Of a DNA stretch of 8,001 nt, positions 1 through 5,846 are shown in pieces. The DNA lies in the NCBI GenBank assembly GCA_040004225.1, contig JBDUBI010000203.1, positions 1 to 8,001 of the forward strand. The letters are read 5' to 3'. The position numbers and the translations under genes were made by a program. Each line of letters opens with the position of its first letter. Position 1 is the first letter of the stretch. This DNA comes from JALYUA01 sp040004225 (GTDB taxonomy: Bacteria > Acidobacteriota > Thermoanaerobaculia > UBA5066 > Gp7-AA6). The notes beneath the pieces are model-generated. The model saw only the letters and a list, made by a program, of their open reading frames with translations, was not told where the DNA came from and ran no database searches.

Positions 1-305
1 TCGACGCGAGGCGAGAACGAGTCGGCGATTTCCAGAAGCGCCTCCTGCGCGGCGCGCTCGCTCTCCGCGTCTCGGCCGCGCGCGACGAGCTTCGGGACGA
101 TCGCGCGCGATTGCGGGAGGGTCATCCCCTGGCGGATCCCGGCCCGCCGCGCCGGACGAGACGCCGCGATCACCCGCGCCGCGTTGCCGTTGCCCTCGAA
201 GATGGCAACCGGCTCGCCCTTCAATTCCGGCTCGCTGCGCAGTCGCGCCGCGAGGGAAAAGAGCGGGACGTCGAGGCAGGCGATGCGGGCGCGCGGACGG
301 GTCAT
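1..305 (-). CDS. imuB: ImuB-like Y-family DNA polymerase homologue, N-terminal part (cut by window edge)
   Basis: Only the first 101 codons are in the window. They read as the N-terminal palm/fingers of the Y-family (DinB/ImuB): a first strand IACLDVPLF (residues 8-16), then GEPVAIF (30-36), then AARVIAASRPARRAGIRQGM (42-61), the usual 'aas.eAR..Gi..Gm' block. In active DinB-type polymerases the first motif reads like hIDmDaFF; here the first Asp (D12) remains and the second acidic position is Pro. That fits ImuB, which is known as a catalytically poor adaptor linking ImuA, the beta clamp and DnaE2 in mutagenic translesion synthesis. The ATG at 305 overlaps the stop of the upstream RecA-like gene as ATGA, so translation is probably coupled. 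The imuA neighbour favours ImuB over DinB. A dnaE2 gene would be expected beyond the left edge but cannot be seen. Confidence 0.85.
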   Translation of the reverse strand, partial: MTRPRARIACLDVPLFSLAARLRSEPELKGEPVAIFEGNGNAARVIAASRPARRAGIRQGMTLPQSRAIVPKLVARGRDAESERAAQEALLEIADSFSPRV

Positions 306-1195
306 GCCGAGTCGCGGATCGGGAGGAGAGTGGAAAGGGCGCGTTCCTGGCTTGCTGTGCCGCCCCTCACCCCGGCCCTCTCCCCCGGCGCGCGGGGAGA
401 GGGAGGTCGCAGGGGAGAGAGCGCGTCGCGCAAATCCGCGAGCGGCGCTTCTGCCACCCGCAGTGAGAGCGGAACGGACGTGGCGGGAGTCTCGCGGCCG
501 AACTTGTCGAGTGAGACGCGCGAGGAGATCCCCTCGAGGAGGCGCGGGGACTTTCCGGAGCCGAGCCACGCCGGGCGCGCGACGTTGGTTCCGAGAACCG
601 CTTCCGCCGCGATCCCCGTCATCCGCCACGGCGTCACGACGAGCAGGCACGCGCCCTGTGCCTGGGCGGCGCGGGCGAGGCGCATCCAGGCGGCGTCGGG
701 CAGGTACCGCGCGCCGCGAGGCGAGAGGCCGAGGTCCGCGACGACGAGCGGGAACCCCGCCGAAAGAAGCATCTCCGCGCAGGCGAGCGCCGACTTCAGA
801 CGGGTGGGACGGACCCAGAGGAGCCGCGCGAGATCGATCCCGGCGCGCTCGGCGGCCTCGGGATCCAGGTGATCGCCGAGATCGACCAGCGCCGCCGCCT
901 CTCCCGCCGAAGTCGCGGACGCGAGAGCCGCGAGCGCCAGCGAGTGGCGGCCGGAGGAGCGGCGGCCGACGAGCTCGACGAGCTTTCCCTTCGGAAGCCC
1001 TCCCAGAAGGCGCTCGATCGGCGCGCTGGCGTTGGCGGGAGAGCCGGGGAGGGGCGGGGCCGACCGCGCGGGAGGGGCGAGCTCCGACGCCCGGGTCAAC
1101 CGGGCCGACGTGCCGGTCAGAAGCGAGCCCGATTTGGTGGTCGTGAGCGCGCCCGCTTCCAGCAACTGCTCGAGAGCGATTCGCGAGGCGCTCAT
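302..1195 (-). CDS. imuA: ImuA-like RecA-fold protein of the mutasome cassette
   Basis: A 297-residue RecA/SulA-like protein. By family knowledge it supports ImuB and DnaE2 in SOS-induced translesion synthesis. RecA-type blocks appear in order: a Walker-A-like loop GRRSSGRHS (residues 77-85, compare RecA GPESSGKTT), VDLGDHLDPEAAERAGID (104-121, compare RecA 'DAEHALDP.YA..LGVD'), LLWVRP (125-130), a Walker-B-like LVVADL (150-155), and a final strand ACLLVVT (182-188). The Walker A lysine is Arg and the following Thr is His, so ATP hydrolysis is doubtful. The ATG at 1195 was chosen because AAAGGTG lies about 9 nt upstream, a promoter lies just beyond it, and the protein begins MSASRIALEQL as a helix; an ATG at 1327 would add 44 unrelated hydrophobic and basic residues and swallow the promoter. 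Residues 264-278 are translated from a dispersed palindromic repeat. The stop overlaps the imuB ATG by four bases. Confidence 0.85.
   Translation of the reverse strand: MSASRIALEQLLEAGALTTTKSGSLLTGTSARLTRASELAPPARSAPPLPGSPANASAPIERLLGGLPKGKLVELVGRRSSGRHSLALAALASATSAGEAAALVDLGDHLDPEAAERAGIDLARLLWVRPTRLKSALACAEMLLSAGFPLVVADLGLSPRGARYLPDAAWMRLARAAQAQGACLLVVTPWRMTGIAAEAVLGTNVARPAWLGSGKSPRLLEGISSRVSLDKFGRETPATSVPLSLRVAEAPLADLRDALSPLRPPSPRAPGERAGVRGGTASQERALSTLLPIRDSA
363..406 (+). repeat. GC-rich palindromic REP-like repeat, copy 1 (inside imuA)
   Basis: The stretch begins CCCCTCACCCC and contains a perfect 10-bp inverted repeat: CCCTCTCCCC at 376-385 pairs with GGGGAGAGGG at 394-403 around an 8-nt loop. 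It shares the same architecture (C-rich lead, CCCTCTCCCC arm, G-rich arm) with two other copies in this window. It lies within the 3' end of imuA, and in that minus-strand frame it reads PPSPRAPGERAGVRG, a peptide typical of such repeats when translated. It diverges more from the other two copies than they do from each other. Confidence 0.8.
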
Positions 1196-1232
1196 GCCGC
1201 CACACCTTTCTCCGGCGGAGAGCCGGAAAAGG

Positions 1233-1261
1233 ACGATAGGCGTAATAAAGGCGTAAATCAA
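1233..1261 (-). promoter_or_regulatory. Predicted imuA promoter with an 11-bp-period direct repeat
   Basis: On the minus strand TTGATT (1261-1256) is followed after 17 nt by TATCGT (1238-1233), a reasonable sigma70-type pair in an otherwise GC-rich region. Transcription would start near 1226, giving a leader of about 30 nt before the ATG at 1195. The spacer and -10 region hold two copies of TTACGCCT (1256-1249 and 1245-1238) spaced exactly 11 bp apart, one helical turn. A direct repeat placed across the core promoter is a plausible operator. Because imuAB cassettes are normally LexA-controlled it could be this lineage's LexA site, but it does not match a LexA box I can name. Confidence 0.5.
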
Positions 1262-1729
1262 GATGACAAGCCATGTCCGATCCATGGCGAGGACAGAACG
1301 CCGCCGGCGCACTAACGCCTTTTTCATGTGATGGTTGAATCCTGCCGGGGCGGCCGGCCGTCCGGTCGAGACGGGAGAGTTCTCGCCGACTCTCCGGCTG
1401 TAAAGATCCCGCCGCAGAGCGTGCGGCCCGGTGGCGCGCGCGGCGGGGCGACATCCCTCTCGGGGCGCGCTTAGCCACCATCGTGGTGGAGGCGTAGCTC
1501 TGCCCCCTCGCCCCGCGCTCGGGGAGAGGGTTGGGGTGAGGGGGCCTTCGCCCTCGCTCGCTGCGGGACGGGAACGACGCGCCTGAGAACGCGATCACTC
1601 GCCGCGTCCCTGCCTTGGCTGCGCGCTCCTTCATGTGCGCGGTTGATCAGATGGGTCCCCTGTGGGCCGGGGGGCGCGGACGGTCTCCGGGTTCGGCGCA
1701 ACGCGGATGACCGTCTCACCGGCACGCCC
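1262..1729. other. Gene-free interval between imuA and tetR promoters
   Basis: This divergent interval of nearly 470 bases shows no convincing coding region. Open frames crossing it are GC-rich shadows: one on the minus strand runs back through tetR, and the plus-strand frames give Arg/Pro-rich sequence without domains. It holds a small perfect hairpin (CCACCA at 1475-1480, TGGTGG at 1484-1489, loop TCG) and, 13 nt further on, the second copy of the GC-rich palindromic repeat. No tRNA, transposase remnant or other conserved element was recognised. Confidence 0.6.
1503..1544 (-). repeat. GC-rich palindromic REP-like repeat, copy 2 (divergent intergenic region)
   Basis: Read on the minus strand this begins CCCCCTCACCCCAACCC and continues into a hairpin. 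Arms CCCTC and CCCCG pair with CGGGG and GAGGG around a 4-nt loop, with one mismatch inside the stem. Its first 28 bases (1544 back to 1517) are identical to 4043-4070 of copy 3, while copy 1 is a diverged relative. It lies between the divergent imuA and tetR genes, in inverted orientation relative to copies 1 and 3. Confidence 0.85.
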
Positions 1730-1758
1730 TTGACAGTAACGAACGTTCGTGCTTTTAT
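1730..1758 (+). promoter_or_regulatory. tetR promoter with a palindromic operator in the spacer
   Basis: A perfect -35 TTGACA (1730-1735) is followed after 17 nt by TTTTAT (1753-1758), four of six matches to the -10 consensus. The spacer contains the perfect 12-bp palindrome ACGAACGTTCGT (1739-1750). A symmetric site between -35 and -10 immediately upstream of a TetR-family gene is the standard arrangement for autorepression, so this is inferred to be the regulator's own operator. The expected start of transcription, about 7 nt past the -10, coincides with the GTG start codon at 1765. Confidence 0.75.
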
Positions 1759-1764
1759 TTTGCC

Positions 1765-2367
1765 GTGGGAAAAGGCGAAAACACCCGTGAGGCGATCCTC
1801 GATCACGCGATGCGTTTGGCGAGCGAGGTCGGCCTGTCCGGTCTCTCCATCGGACGGCTCGCCAACGACCTCGCAATGTCGAAGAGCGGGCTCTTCGCCC
1901 ACTTCCAGTCGAAAGAAACGCTCCAGGACCAGGTTCTCGTCCGCGCTTCGCAGCTCTTCATCGAGATCGTGGTTCGTCCCGCCCTCGCGGCGCCGCGGGG
2001 CGAGCCGCGGTTGCGCGCGCTTTTCGAGCGGTGGCTCGACTGGACCCGAACGGCGGGGCTTCCTGGCGGCTGCCTCTTCGTGACTGCCGCGGTCGAGCTC
2101 GACGACAGGCCGGGGCCGGTGCGCGACCGTCTCGTCGCCCTTCAGAAGGAATGGCTCAACGTGATCGGGCGGGTGGCCCGCACCGGCATCGCCGAGGGGC
2201 ATTTCGGCGGCAACCTCGACCCCGAGCAACTCGCGCACGATCTCTACGCGGTCATGCTCGGATATCACCACGCGGCACGGCTCCTCCGCGATCCCCGCGC
2301 GGTGTCCCGCGCCCGGGCCGGATTTGAAAGTCTGTTGACGGCGATCCGCGCGCGGAAGAGCGCCTGA
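1765..2367 (+). CDS. TetR/AcrR-family transcriptional repressor
   Basis: A 200-residue one-component regulator, normal length for TetR proteins. Residues 7-52 form the TetR_N DNA-binding domain: TREAILDHAMRLASEVG, then a helix-turn-helix LSIGRLANDLAMSKSGLFAHF (about 27-47) and KETL. The C-terminal ligand and dimer domain contains GGCLFVTAAVELDDRPGPVRD (101-121), a block seen in one AcrR-like C-terminal subfamily. The GTG at 1765 is needed to keep the first helix complete; the next in-frame ATG (1810) would cut into it. No Shine-Dalgarno sequence precedes the GTG, and the predicted transcription start falls on it, so the mRNA is probably leaderless. The stop overlaps the next ATG (TGATG), so regulator and alpha/beta hydrolase form one operon. 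The ligand is unknown; a substrate or product of the hydrolase is a reasonable guess. Confidence 0.94.
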   Translation: MGKGENTREAILDHAMRLASEVGLSGLSIGRLANDLAMSKSGLFAHFQSKETLQDQVLVRASQLFIEIVVRPALAAPRGEPRLRALFERWLDWTRTAGLPGGCLFVTAAVELDDRPGPVRDRLVALQKEWLNVIGRVARTGIAEGHFGGNLDPEQLAHDLYAVMLGYHHAARLLRDPRAVSRARAGFESLLTAIRARKSA

Positions 2368-3290
2368 TGCCTGGGACCGATACTCCCACTCGCGCCCGCC
2401 GGCCGGGCGGTCCGCGGCTGGCCGCCGTTCGGCTCGGACTGCGAACCCTGGGCGCGCTCGCGCCACCTCTGGCCGCGCGCGCGGCCGCGGCTCTCTTTCG
2501 TCGGCCTCCGGGGCACACGCCCTGGGAAGGAGAGACCTCGATTTTAGACGAAGGGCGCCGAGCCTCTTTCCAGGTTCGAGGCGCGCCGGTCTCGGCGTGG
2601 ACATGGGGCGCGGGGCCCGCCGTTCTCCTCGTGCACGGCTGGGGAAGCCGGGGCGGCCGGCTCGGGTCGTTCGTCCATCCTCTGGTCGCCGCGGGTTTCT
2701 CCGTCGTCGCGTTCGATGCGCCGGGTCACGGCGCCACCGGCGGACGGCTGTCGTCGCTTCCGGAGTTCCTGTTCTCCATAGAGGCGGCACACCAGCTCTA
2801 TGGACCGTTCGCGGGGATCATCGGTCACTCGCTTGGTGGCGCCGCGGTCACCCTTGCGGTCGCGCGGGGAGTGAGCGCCGCAAGAGTCGTGCTGCTCGCG
2901 CCCGCAGCCGACCCCGCCGGCTACACGCGGCGCTTCGCGCAGATCGTCGGCATCGCGGCCGCCGTGCGCGAACGGATGGAAGCCCGTCTGGTGCGTGAGT
3001 TCGGACTCCCCTGGGCGGAATTCGACGTCCTCGGCGCGGCCGGGCGGATCGCGGCTCCCCTTCTGGTGTTTCACGACGAGTCCGACGCCGACGTCCCGTT
3101 CCGCGACGGCGCCGCGATCGCCGCCGCCTGGAAGAGCGGGTCAATTGTGGCGACCCGCGGGCTCGGCCACCGCAGGATCGTGCACGACCCTTCGGTCGTC
3201 GCCAGAGCCGTCGACTTCCTGGCGGAGAGAGAGGCCCGCCCCGGCGGCCAGTCTCCCCTCTTCGAGCGCTCGGGGCAAGGTTTGGATTAG
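2367..3290 (+). CDS. Alpha/beta-fold hydrolase
   Basis: A 307-residue alpha/beta hydrolase, probably an esterase-like enzyme of unknown substrate. The core runs from VLLVHGW (86-92, oxyanion-loop HGW) through VVAFDAPGHGATGG (113-126) to the nucleophile elbow GHSLGG (153-158, Ser155). The acid is probably Asp240 in HDESDADVPF and the base His268 in GLGHRRIV, so the catalytic triad looks complete. The first 45 residues are Ala/Leu/Arg-rich (for example LRTLGALAPPLAARAAAALF, 25-44) and may be a membrane-associating or uncleaved hydrophobic segment; no clear signal-peptidase site is seen. The ATG shares one base with the stop of the TetR gene, so translation is coupled and expression should follow the operator upstream of tetR. 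Specific names such as lipase or haloperoxidase are not supported. Confidence 0.92.
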   Translation: MPGTDTPTRARRPGGPRLAAVRLGLRTLGALAPPLAARAAAALFRRPPGHTPWEGETSILDEGRRASFQVRGAPVSAWTWGAGPAVLLVHGWGSRGGRLGSFVHPLVAAGFSVVAFDAPGHGATGGRLSSLPEFLFSIEAAHQLYGPFAGIIGHSLGGAAVTLAVARGVSAARVVLLAPAADPAGYTRRFAQIVGIAAAVRERMEARLVREFGLPWAEFDVLGAAGRIAAPLLVFHDESDADVPFRDGAAIAAAWKSGSIVATRGLGHRRIVHDPSVVARAVDFLAEREARPGGQSPLFERSGQGLD

Positions 3291-3350
3291 GGCCGACCTT
3301 TCCGCCCCCTTCGCCGGACGCGAAAGAAAATCCGTCTCACCCGGTCTCGC

Positions 3351-3926
3351 TCACCGACGTGCGATCGACGCCTTCAAATTCGCCGAAGCTTTCTGCAACG
3401 TTCGGGCGAGGGAGTCGTCCACTCCGGCCCTCACGGCTTCCTCGAGAGAAAACCACGCGACACCGCTCACCTCGAGCGGCTCGCCGGGACCCGCCTCCCC
3501 GTCGAGAAGGAACAGATACCGGAGGTCGAAGTGAAAGTGCGCGGGCTCCAATTCGCGCGCCGGGATCGCGTGGACATCGACGTCCAGCAATCGGCCCCCG
3601 TTGCCCGGGGTCAGACCTCCCGCGCCCGTTTCCTCTCGCACTTCCCTCAGAGCGGTCTCGAGCACGGTCCGGTCCTCCGGATCCGAGTGCCCACCGGGCT
3701 GCAGCCACCGGCCGAGCTTCCGGTGGTGTATCAGCAGAAAAGCGGACCCGTCGGGCCGCGCCACGATCGCGCTGCCCGTGACGTGCCCCGAGGCATTTGC
3801 CCGAGCGAAGGGATCCTCCGAGGTCGCGACGAATTGCCGTATGCGCCCGAGGGAGTCGCGCTCCCGCGCGTCGGCGGGAATGTGAGAGCGAAGCTCTTCC
3901 AGGAGTCTTTCGGCGCGGGACGTCAT
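3351..3926 (-). CDS. Nudix hydrolase
   Basis: A 191-residue Nudix-superfamily protein that would cleave a nucleoside diphosphate linked to another group; the substrate cannot be read from sequence. The domain starts near GHVTGSAIV (47-55), followed by LLIHHRKLGRWLQPGGH (64-80) and the Nudix helix with R94-E95-V-R-E98-E99-T-G101. The metal-binding REVREETG core is intact. The upstream Glu of the classical box is Arg86, with Asp85 beside it, a variant I recall in the 'GGH..p.D' Nudix group. HAIPARELEPAHFHFDLRYL (119-138) is also typical of that group. The ATG at 3926 has GGGAG about 10 nt upstream and begins MTSRAERLLEEL; the longer open frame back to 4301 would add 125 residues, some of them translated from a palindromic repeat. 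The gene converges on the hydrolase gene, with 60 bp between them and no obvious terminator hairpin. Confidence 0.94.
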   Translation of the reverse strand: MTSRAERLLEELRSHIPADARERDSLGRIRQFVATSEDPFARANASGHVTGSAIVARPDGSAFLLIHHRKLGRWLQPGGHSDPEDRTVLETALREVREETGAGGLTPGNGGRLLDVDVHAIPARELEPAHFHFDLRYLFLLDGEAGPGEPLEVSGVAWFSLEEAVRAGVDDSLARTLQKASANLKASIARR

Positions 3927-4042
3927 GGGCGCATTCTCCCGCCGGACGGCGGACGAGAGAAAAGGCGGAGGGTTACCTGAAAGGATCGAACCCGGAGCGG
4001 CGTCGTCGGCTCCACGGTAAATACGATGCGCCGGCCTGCGGG

Positions 4043-4086
4043 CCCCCTCACCCCAACCCTCTCCCCGAGCCGGGGGCGAGGGAGGT
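4043..4086 (+). repeat. GC-rich palindromic REP-like repeat, copy 3 (between two minus-strand genes)
   Basis: It begins CCCCCTCACCCCAACCC and its first 28 bases are identical to the minus strand of copy 2. An imperfect hairpin follows: the C-rich arm (4057-4067) pairs with the G-rich arm around 4071-4083. It lies in the 190-bp gap between the small basic-protein gene and the Nudix gene, both transcribed leftward, where it could act on the intercistronic RNA. Translated in the Nudix frame it gives PPSPPARGEGWGEGARRP, which would be a false N-terminal extension of that protein. Confidence 0.85.
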
Positions 4087-4116
4087 TCTTCCATGACGGC
4101 CGAGGCGAACGTTTGT

Positions 4117-4440
4117 CTACTTCTTCTTCCGCGTAGAGGTCTTTCTGCCGGATGAGGCGCTTTTTGCCGCGGAAGATTTCTTTCGGCGGATTGGCGACTT
4201 GCGGCTCTTCGCCACCGCCTTGCCGCCCTTCCGGCCTCCCCTTTTCGAGGGCGACGTGTCCATCTCTTTCCCGCGCCCGGAGCCGCTCTTCTTGCCGCCA
4301 CCGGTCTCCTTGTTCACCGTCGCCCAGGCGCGCCCCTCCGCCTCCTTCTCCGGCGTGCCCCGGTCCTCGTAGCTCTCCTCGATGTGTTCCGCCTGCCGCT
4401 TCTGCTTGTCCGTGTAGCTCGACTTGTCGCCTCTTGCCAC
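4117..4440 (-). CDS. Small basic protein with conserved N-terminal half and Lys/Arg/Ser-rich tail
   Basis: A 107-residue protein in two parts. Residues 1-56 (MARGDKSSYTDKQKRQAEHI through YEDRGTPEKEAEGRAWATVN to GGGKKSGSG) match from memory a small bacterial family often labelled 'plasmid stabilization protein'; I see nothing here supporting that function. Residues 57-107 are low-complexity and very basic (SPSKRGGRKGGKAVAKSRK, then IRRKKSS, then a final TRKKK), resembling histone-H1-like or HC1-like tails that bind nucleic acid non-specifically. The start is taken as GTG at 4440 because GGAGGTGA, a near-perfect Shine-Dalgarno, ends a few bases before it and the product then begins MARGDKS like its relatives. 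A GTG two codons earlier (4446) would lie inside that ribosome site. No partner toxin or antitoxin gene is adjacent. The gene is divergent from the exporter operon and followed by the Nudix gene. Confidence 0.8.
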   Translation of the reverse strand: MARGDKSSYTDKQKRQAEHIEESYEDRGTPEKEAEGRAWATVNKETGGGKKSGSGRGKEMDTSPSKRGGRKGGKAVAKSRKSPIRRKKSSAAKSASSGRKTSTRKKK

Positions 4441-4619
4441 ATTCACCTCCGCAGACTGCCGGCTGCAACGGGTGTGCCGCTCGCGCTTTCCCTGGGGTTG
4501 CGGGTGCGGGCTCGTCGCTCCAGCCCTGGAGGAGGGTCGGACCCGCGAACATTCGAATGGGAGCTGCGTATTGAACCATGCCCGGCCATCCGACCGGAGC
4601 CAGCGGAACTGAGGAACTC

Positions 4620-5846
4620 ATGACCCGGAAAAAGAAGCGGTTTATCTGGCTCGGCGTCGTGGCCGTCCTCCTGGCGGCCGCCGGAATCATCGCGGCGCGC
4701 GGGCGGGACAAATCGGATCCGAAGGCCCAGAGCAGCCCGTTTCGCCTCGGAAAGGTCCAGGCCGAAAACCTTCAGGTGAGCGTCCGGGAGGTCGGGGTCG
4801 TCGACCCGGAGACGAAGGTCGACGTGAAGTCCGCCGTCTCGGGGCGTGTGATCTCCCTTCGGGTGCGGGACGGCGCGATCGTCAAGACCGGCGACATCCT
4901 GGCCGAGATCGAGCCCGACGTGAACCAGGCGCAGTCTCTCTCGGATACCCAGGCGGGGCTGACTTCGGCGGAGTTGAAGTTGAAGGATGCCGACCGCGAG
5001 TTCTCCACACAGAAGGCGCTCTACGACCAGGGCCTCCTCGGCAAAGACGGGTTCAAGGAAGTCTCGAACAAGCACGAGCAAGCGGTCGAGGCACTGCGCG
5101 CCGCGAAGATGCGGTACCAGATCGTCGAAGACCGCGGGATTCCAATCTCAGGCAATGCCGCATCCCAGAAGGCGCGAGTGACCGCCCCGATGAGCGGCGT
5201 CGTCATCAAGAAAGGCGTCGAGCTCGGCGAGACGGTGACGTCCGGTGTCTCGTCGTTCAACGCCGGCACGGTCCTTTTCACCGTGGCGGATCTAAAGTCG
5301 CTTCTCATCCGGGTCAACCTGAACGAGGTGGACATCGCGAAGGTGCACCTCGCGCAGCCGGTCCGCATCACCCTGGACGCGTACCCGCAGAAGGTCTTCA
5401 CGGGCAAAGTCCGTTTCGTCGCGCCTGCCGCGAAGCTCGTCGAAAAGATCAAAGTTTTCGAGGTCGAGGTGGCAATCGATGAGCTCGGCGATTCCTTTAA
5501 GACCGGCATGAGCGCCAACGTCGAGATCCTGGGAGAGAAGCGGGATTCCGCCATCTCGATCCCGCTCGAGGCGCTGCAGAAAAAGGATGGAAAAACCGTC
5601 GTCTATCGGCTGAAGCCGGGAGTGAAGCCGCAGCAGATCGCGGCCGCGAAGGACGCCCTGAGCGGACGGAACAAGTTCATCTGGCTCTCCGATCACTGGA
5701 AGGAATACTTCGACGCGATTCCCGTCTCCGCGGGGATCGCGACGCTGGAGCGCGTCGAGGTGCTGTCGGGCGTGAAGCCCGGCGAGCAGGTGGCGCTCGA
5801 GGATCCCTCCCGGAAAAAGGTCGAGAAGGACGACGATAACGACTGA
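4620..5846 (+). CDS. HlyD/MacA-type periplasmic adaptor (membrane fusion protein)
   Basis: A 408-residue adaptor that would bridge an inner-membrane ABC transporter to the periplasm or an outer-membrane channel. MTRKKKR followed by a hydrophobic helix (8-26) is an inner-membrane anchor. Next come a barrel/lipoyl half VDVKSAVSGRVISLRVRDG (67-85), a helical hairpin of about 70 residues (102-172), the second lipoyl half ARVTAPMSGVVIKKGVELGE (185-204), and beta-barrel and membrane-proximal domains (about 225-395). The hairpin tip QKALYDQGLLGKDGF (131-145) keeps the Leu of the RLS TolC-contact motif, but the Arg and Ser positions are Thr130 and Gly141. A segment around 340-370 (including SDHWKEYFDAIPVS) looks like an insert. 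The acidic tail ends EKDDDND. The ATG at 4620 has GAGG 6 nt upstream; the ATG at 4578 lacks one. It is the first gene of an operon with an ATPase and permeases. Confidence 0.94.
   Translation: MTRKKKRFIWLGVVAVLLAAAGIIAARGRDKSDPKAQSSPFRLGKVQAENLQVSVREVGVVDPETKVDVKSAVSGRVISLRVRDGAIVKTGDILAEIEPDVNQAQSLSDTQAGLTSAELKLKDADREFSTQKALYDQGLLGKDGFKEVSNKHEQAVEALRAAKMRYQIVEDRGIPISGNAASQKARVTAPMSGVVIKKGVELGETVTSGVSSFNAGTVLFTVADLKSLLIRVNLNEVDIAKVHLAQPVRITLDAYPQKVFTGKVRFVAPAAKLVEKIKVFEVEVAIDELGDSFKTGMSANVEILGEKRDSAISIPLEALQKKDGKTVVYRLKPGVKPQQIAAAKDALSGRNKFIWLSDHWKEYFDAIPVSAGIATLERVEVLSGVKPGEQVALEDPSRKKVEKDDDND

Noticed and set aside
111..1146. Long plus-strand open frames across the left part
   Set aside because: They are antisense shadows of imuA and imuB in GC-rich DNA: Arg/Pro/Ala-rich, no domain, no ribosome site.
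1475..1489. Perfect hairpin CCACCA-TCG-TGGTGG as a terminator or integration site
   Set aside because: No T-run follows on either strand, the stem is only 6 bp and no integrase or second copy is present; it is noted only as content of the intergenic interval.
1471..2790. 439-codon minus-strand open frame
   Set aside because: It is antisense to tetR and the hydrolase, with low-complexity Arg/Pro/Glu-rich sequence. It passes through repeat copy 2, and the plus-strand genes have clear domains.
3291..3350. Bidirectional terminator between the convergent hydrolase and Nudix genes
   Set aside because: I could not find a stable stem followed by a T-tract in either direction.
4550..4559. Palindrome CATTCGAATG in the divergent region before the exporter operon as an operator
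   Set aside because: It is short, occurs once, no convincing -35/-10 pair surrounds it on either strand, and no regulator gene is adjacent.
3923..4711. 262-codon minus-strand open frame over the small basic-protein gene
   Set aside because: A different frame of the same region without recognisable domains; the conserved GDKS protein with its strong Shine-Dalgarno is the better reading.
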